A DNA stretch of 7,089 nt from Acidimicrobiales bacterium (GTDB lineage Bacteria > Actinomycetota > Acidimicrobiia > Acidimicrobiales > VFJN01), in contig JAFGPU010000019.1 in the NCBI GenBank assembly GCA_016936035.1, positions 1 through 7,089 on the forward strand. Reading direction: 5' to 3'. Below, one piece after another: positions 5,708-7,089 of this stretch. Below the pieces are notes generated by a model. It did no database searches. It was not told the origin of the DNA and worked only from the letters and a program-made list of their open reading frames with translations. Position 1 is the first letter of the stretch, and each line of letters starts with the position of its first letter. The position numbers were made by a program, and so were the translations under genes.

Positions 5708-5713
5708 TACAAT
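5708..5713 (+). promoter_or_regulatory. Candidate -10 box (TACAAT) for the phosphatase gene
   Basis: TACAAT is close to the TATAAT consensus and ends 7 bases before the ATC at 5721, so transcription would begin about there. A hexamer TGTAGG (5685-5690) sits 17 bases upstream and overlaps the -10 box of the opposite promoter. The location supports translation starting at 5721 on a leaderless message. Confidence 0.55.
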
Positions 5714-5720
5714 CTGTGAC

Positions 5721-6371
5721 ATCGACATCCTGTTCGTCTGCACAGCCAACCAGTGCCGATCCCCCATGGCCGAGGGCCTGCTGCGCAAGCTGCTGGCCGA
5801 GGCGCGCGTGGGTGCGACGGTCGGATCAGCCGGGTTGCTGCCCGGTGGTGCACCCGCGACCGTCGAGGCCGTCGCCACGATGGTCAACCGCCGGGTCGAC
5901 ATCCGGCACCACGTCAGCCGCAGCCTCGATGCCGACCTGGCGCGATCCACGCCGCTCGTCATCGGCATGACGCGCCACCACGTGCGCGAGGCCTGCGCCA
6001 CCTACGGCGCGCCGATCGACCGCACCTTCACGCTCAAGGAGCTGGTCCGCCGCGGCGACCAGGTGGGCCCCCGCCTCGAGGGCGAGTCGGTGTACGCCTG
6101 GCTGGCGCGGATCAACGCCGGGCGCCGCCCGGCCGACCTGATGGGCGACGACCCGGCCGACGACATCGCCGATCCCGTCGGGCGGCCGCGGGCGGTGTTC
6201 GAGGCCACGGCCGACGAGCTCGAGCGCCTGCTGCGGCGCCTGGTCGAGCTGCTGGTGGGCGGCCCGCCGCGCAGCGCGGCGTACTCTGAGCCCCCTCGCG
6301 TGCGCCGGGGGATCATCCGCCGGAGCAACCAGCTCGCGAGCGATACTGCCACCGGCTACTCACGGAGATGA
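5721..6371 (+). CDS. Low-molecular-weight protein-tyrosine-phosphatase family protein (probable ATC start)
   Basis: A phosphatase of the LMW-PTP family, which dephosphorylates phosphotyrosine or, in YwlE-type members, phosphoarginine through a phosphocysteine intermediate. The catalytic P-loop CTANQCRS (7-14) supplies the nucleophile Cys7 and Arg13; DPVG at 151-154 provides the general acid Asp151. The first ATG in frame (5766) lies after this loop and would delete the active site. The frame upstream has no ATG, GTG or TTG back to the divergent gene. ATC at 5721 gives (M)DILFVC, placing the Cys at residue 7 as in Bacillus YwlE, and lies 7 bases after TACAAT. Alternatives are a missing base after the GTG at 5716 or a sequencing error. 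At 216 residues it is longer than the usual 150-160; the Arg-rich tail after about 183 is not recognisable. One base separates it from rpiB, so the two are probably cotranscribed. Confidence 0.85.
   Translation: MDILFVCTANQCRSPMAEGLLRKLLAEARVGATVGSAGLLPGGAPATVEAVATMVNRRVDIRHHVSRSLDADLARSTPLVIGMTRHHVREACATYGAPIDRTFTLKELVRRGDQVGPRLEGESVYAWLARINAGRRPADLMGDDPADDIADPVGRPRAVFEATADELERLLRRLVELLVGGPPRSAAYSEPPRVRRGIIRRSNQLASDTATGYSRR
6282..6287 (+). promoter_or_regulatory. Weak candidate internal -10 box (TACTCT) upstream of rpiB
   Basis: TACTCT fits TANNNT within the 3' end of the phosphatase gene, 85 bases before the rpiB GTG. No -35 partner is convincing. It could supply extra rpiB-glyA transcription, but a six-base degenerate match inside coding sequence is weak evidence. 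Confidence 0.15.
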
Positions 6372-6372
6372 C

Positions 6373-6813
6373 GTGCGCATCGCCATCGGTTCCGATCACG
6401 CGGGCTTCGCCCTGAAGGCCCACCTGTCCGAGACGCTGCGGTCACTCGGCCACGACGTCCTCGACAAGGGAACCGACAGCGACGCCTCGGTCGACTACCC
6501 ACCCATCTGCGCCGAGGTCGGCCGGGCGGTGGCCTCGGGCGAGGCCGAACGGGGCATCGTGCTCGGCGGCTCCGGCCAGGGTGAGCAGATCTCGGCCAAC
6601 AAGGTGTGCGGGGTGCGGGCCGCCCTGTGCAACGACCTGTACACGGCGCGCATGTCGCGCGAGCACAACGATGCCAACGTCCTGGCGATCGGCGCCCGCA
6701 TCGTCGCCCCGGCCCTCGCCGACGAGATCCTGACCCTGTGGCTCACCACCCCGTTCGAGGGTGGTCGCCACGAGCGGCGCGTCGCCCAGATCGCCGAGAT
6801 CGAGGCGAGGTGA
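6373..6813 (+). CDS. rpiB: Ribose-5-phosphate isomerase B
   Basis: A 146-residue enzyme interconverting ribose 5-phosphate and ribulose 5-phosphate in the non-oxidative pentose phosphate pathway; the family is dimeric or tetrameric and cytosolic. The N-terminal [12 protein letters not shown] (4-15) with Asp8-His9, the DYPP segment (41-44), the phosphate loop [13 protein letters not shown] (65-77) and [15 protein letters not shown] (95-109) are all present, and length is normal. The E. coli catalytic cysteine position is Gly65 here, while Glu71 aligns with the catalytic Glu of the Mycobacterium tuberculosis enzyme, so this is the actinobacterial subtype. Related sugar-phosphate isomerases of the RpiB/LacAB family are an alternative. 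GTG at 6373 is the start: GGAG (6364-6367) precedes it by 5 bases. The gene begins one base after the phosphatase stop, so translational coupling is likely, and glyA follows 55 bases downstream. Confidence 0.95.
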   Translation: MRIAIGSDHAGFALKAHLSETLRSLGHDVLDKGTDSDASVDYPPICAEVGRAVASGEAERGIVLGGSGQGEQISANKVCGVRAALCNDLYTARMSREHNDANVLAIGARIVAPALADEILTLWLTTPFEGGRHERRVAQIAEIEAR

Positions 6814-6835
6814 GCATGGCACTAGCCTCGCCTCG
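6801..6835 (+). repeat. Perfect 10-bp inverted repeat across the rpiB stop codon
   Basis: CGAGGCGAGG (6801-6810) and CCTCGCCTCG (6826-6835) are exact reverse complements around a 15-base loop that contains the rpiB TGA stop. The GC-rich stem should be very stable in RNA. There is no T-tract. It could be a partial terminator, a processing site or an attenuating structure in front of glyA; the sequence alone does not decide. Confidence 0.5.
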
Positions 6836-6868
6836 CTCCACGCGTCCGCCCCAGCCCGAGGAACCGCC

Positions 6869-7089
6869 ATGCCCTGGCCCACGACCCCCGACGACGAGCT
6901 GTTCGGCCTGATCGACCGCGAGGTCGAACGCCAGAACACCACGATCCAGCTGATCGCCAGCGAGAACTTCACCTCGCCGGCGGTGCTGCGGGCCACCGGG
7001 TCGGTGCTCACCAACAAGTACAGCGAGGGCTACCCGGGCAAGCGCTACTACGGCGGCAACGAGGTCATCGACGAGGTCGAGGACCTGGC
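6869..7089 (+). CDS. glyA: Serine hydroxymethyltransferase, N-terminal part
   Basis: The first 73 codons of a PLP-dependent enzyme that converts serine and tetrahydrofolate into glycine and 5,10-methylene-tetrahydrofolate, the main source of one-carbon units. Recognisable family motifs are [10 protein letters not shown] (27-36), which contains the conserved active-site Glu, [18 protein letters not shown] (46-63) with the substrate-site Tyr residues, and [10 protein letters not shown] (64-73). The PLP lysine lies beyond the window; a full protein would have about 420 residues. ATG at 6869 is supported by GAGGA (6858-6862) six bases upstream and by the usual distance from the start to ASEN. The gap to rpiB carries a 10-bp inverted repeat and a possible TAGCCT -10 box (6823-6828). 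Nothing in the leader resembles a glycine riboswitch. Confidence 0.96.
   Translation, partial: MPWPTTPDDELFGLIDREVERQNTTIQLIASENFTSPAVLRATGSVLTNKYSEGYPGKRYYGGNEVIDEVEDL

Noticed and set aside
5716..5718. GTG at 5716 as the phosphatase start
   Set aside because: It is out of frame with the catalytic loop unless a base is missing, and it lies only 2 bases after the -10 box. It is kept only as the frameshift alternative.
5766..5768. ATG at 5766 as the start of the phosphatase
   Set aside because: It would remove the Cys7 and Arg13 catalytic loop that is encoded intact in the same frame just upstream.
6291..6311. CCCCC/GGGGG hairpin inside the phosphatase gene
   Set aside because: A five-base G:C stem with an 11-base loop is common by chance in this composition and has no supporting context.
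6814..6868. Glycine riboswitch ahead of glyA
   Set aside because: The gap has only 55 bases and lacks the length and conserved core of a glycine aptamer.

Overview
The window is very GC-rich, with third codon positions almost always G or C. Gene content and protein sequences point to a chromosomal segment of a high-GC actinobacterium. The protein style (CTANQCRSP phosphatase loop, TLP1-type thiolase, SCP2 protein) and the TANNNT promoters placed right at start codons suggest Acidimicrobiia or a relative, but this is an impression and not a phylogenetic result. No phage, IS element, CRISPR array, tRNA or rRNA gene is visible. Every gap between genes is shorter than 180 bases.

Layout, left to right. 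Bases 1-276 are the 3' end of a gene for a Thr/Glu/Ala/Pro-repeat tail. At 328-849 lies a small membrane protein with a Pro-rich N-terminus and a DUF4234-like core. At 873-1871 on the minus strand is a zinc-dependent alcohol dehydrogenase, divergent from a TetR-family regulator (1999-2706). An alpha/beta hydrolase (2725-3456) and an SCP2-type sterol/lipid-binding protein (3583-3972) follow on the plus strand. They converge on a thiolase-like protein type 1 (minus strand, 4144-5637) that lacks the classical catalytic residues. A divergent promoter region of about 80 bases separates this from a housekeeping block: low-molecular-weight protein phosphatase (5721-6371), rpiB (6373-6813) and the start of glyA (6869 to the window edge). 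Phosphatase-rpiB-glyA is a widespread order in Gram-positive bacteria.

How the genes may work together. The dehydrogenase, TetR regulator, hydrolase, SCP2 protein and thiolase-like protein look like an accessory lipid or alcohol metabolism neighbourhood, but transcription runs in both directions and no single operon joins them. The right-hand block is central metabolism: pentose phosphate isomerisation and serine/glycine one-carbon metabolism, with a phosphatase.

I see no novel multi-gene system. The most interesting observations concern expression signals. The phosphatase has no ATG, GTG or TTG start upstream of its catalytic loop and appears to begin with ATC on a leaderless transcript. 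It shares an almost perfectly symmetric pair of overlapping promoters with the divergent thiolase-like gene. Several other genes carry a TANNNT box 6-9 bases before the start codon with no Shine-Dalgarno. There are strong inverted repeats in the convergent gap at 4025-4071 and across the rpiB stop codon (6801-6835).
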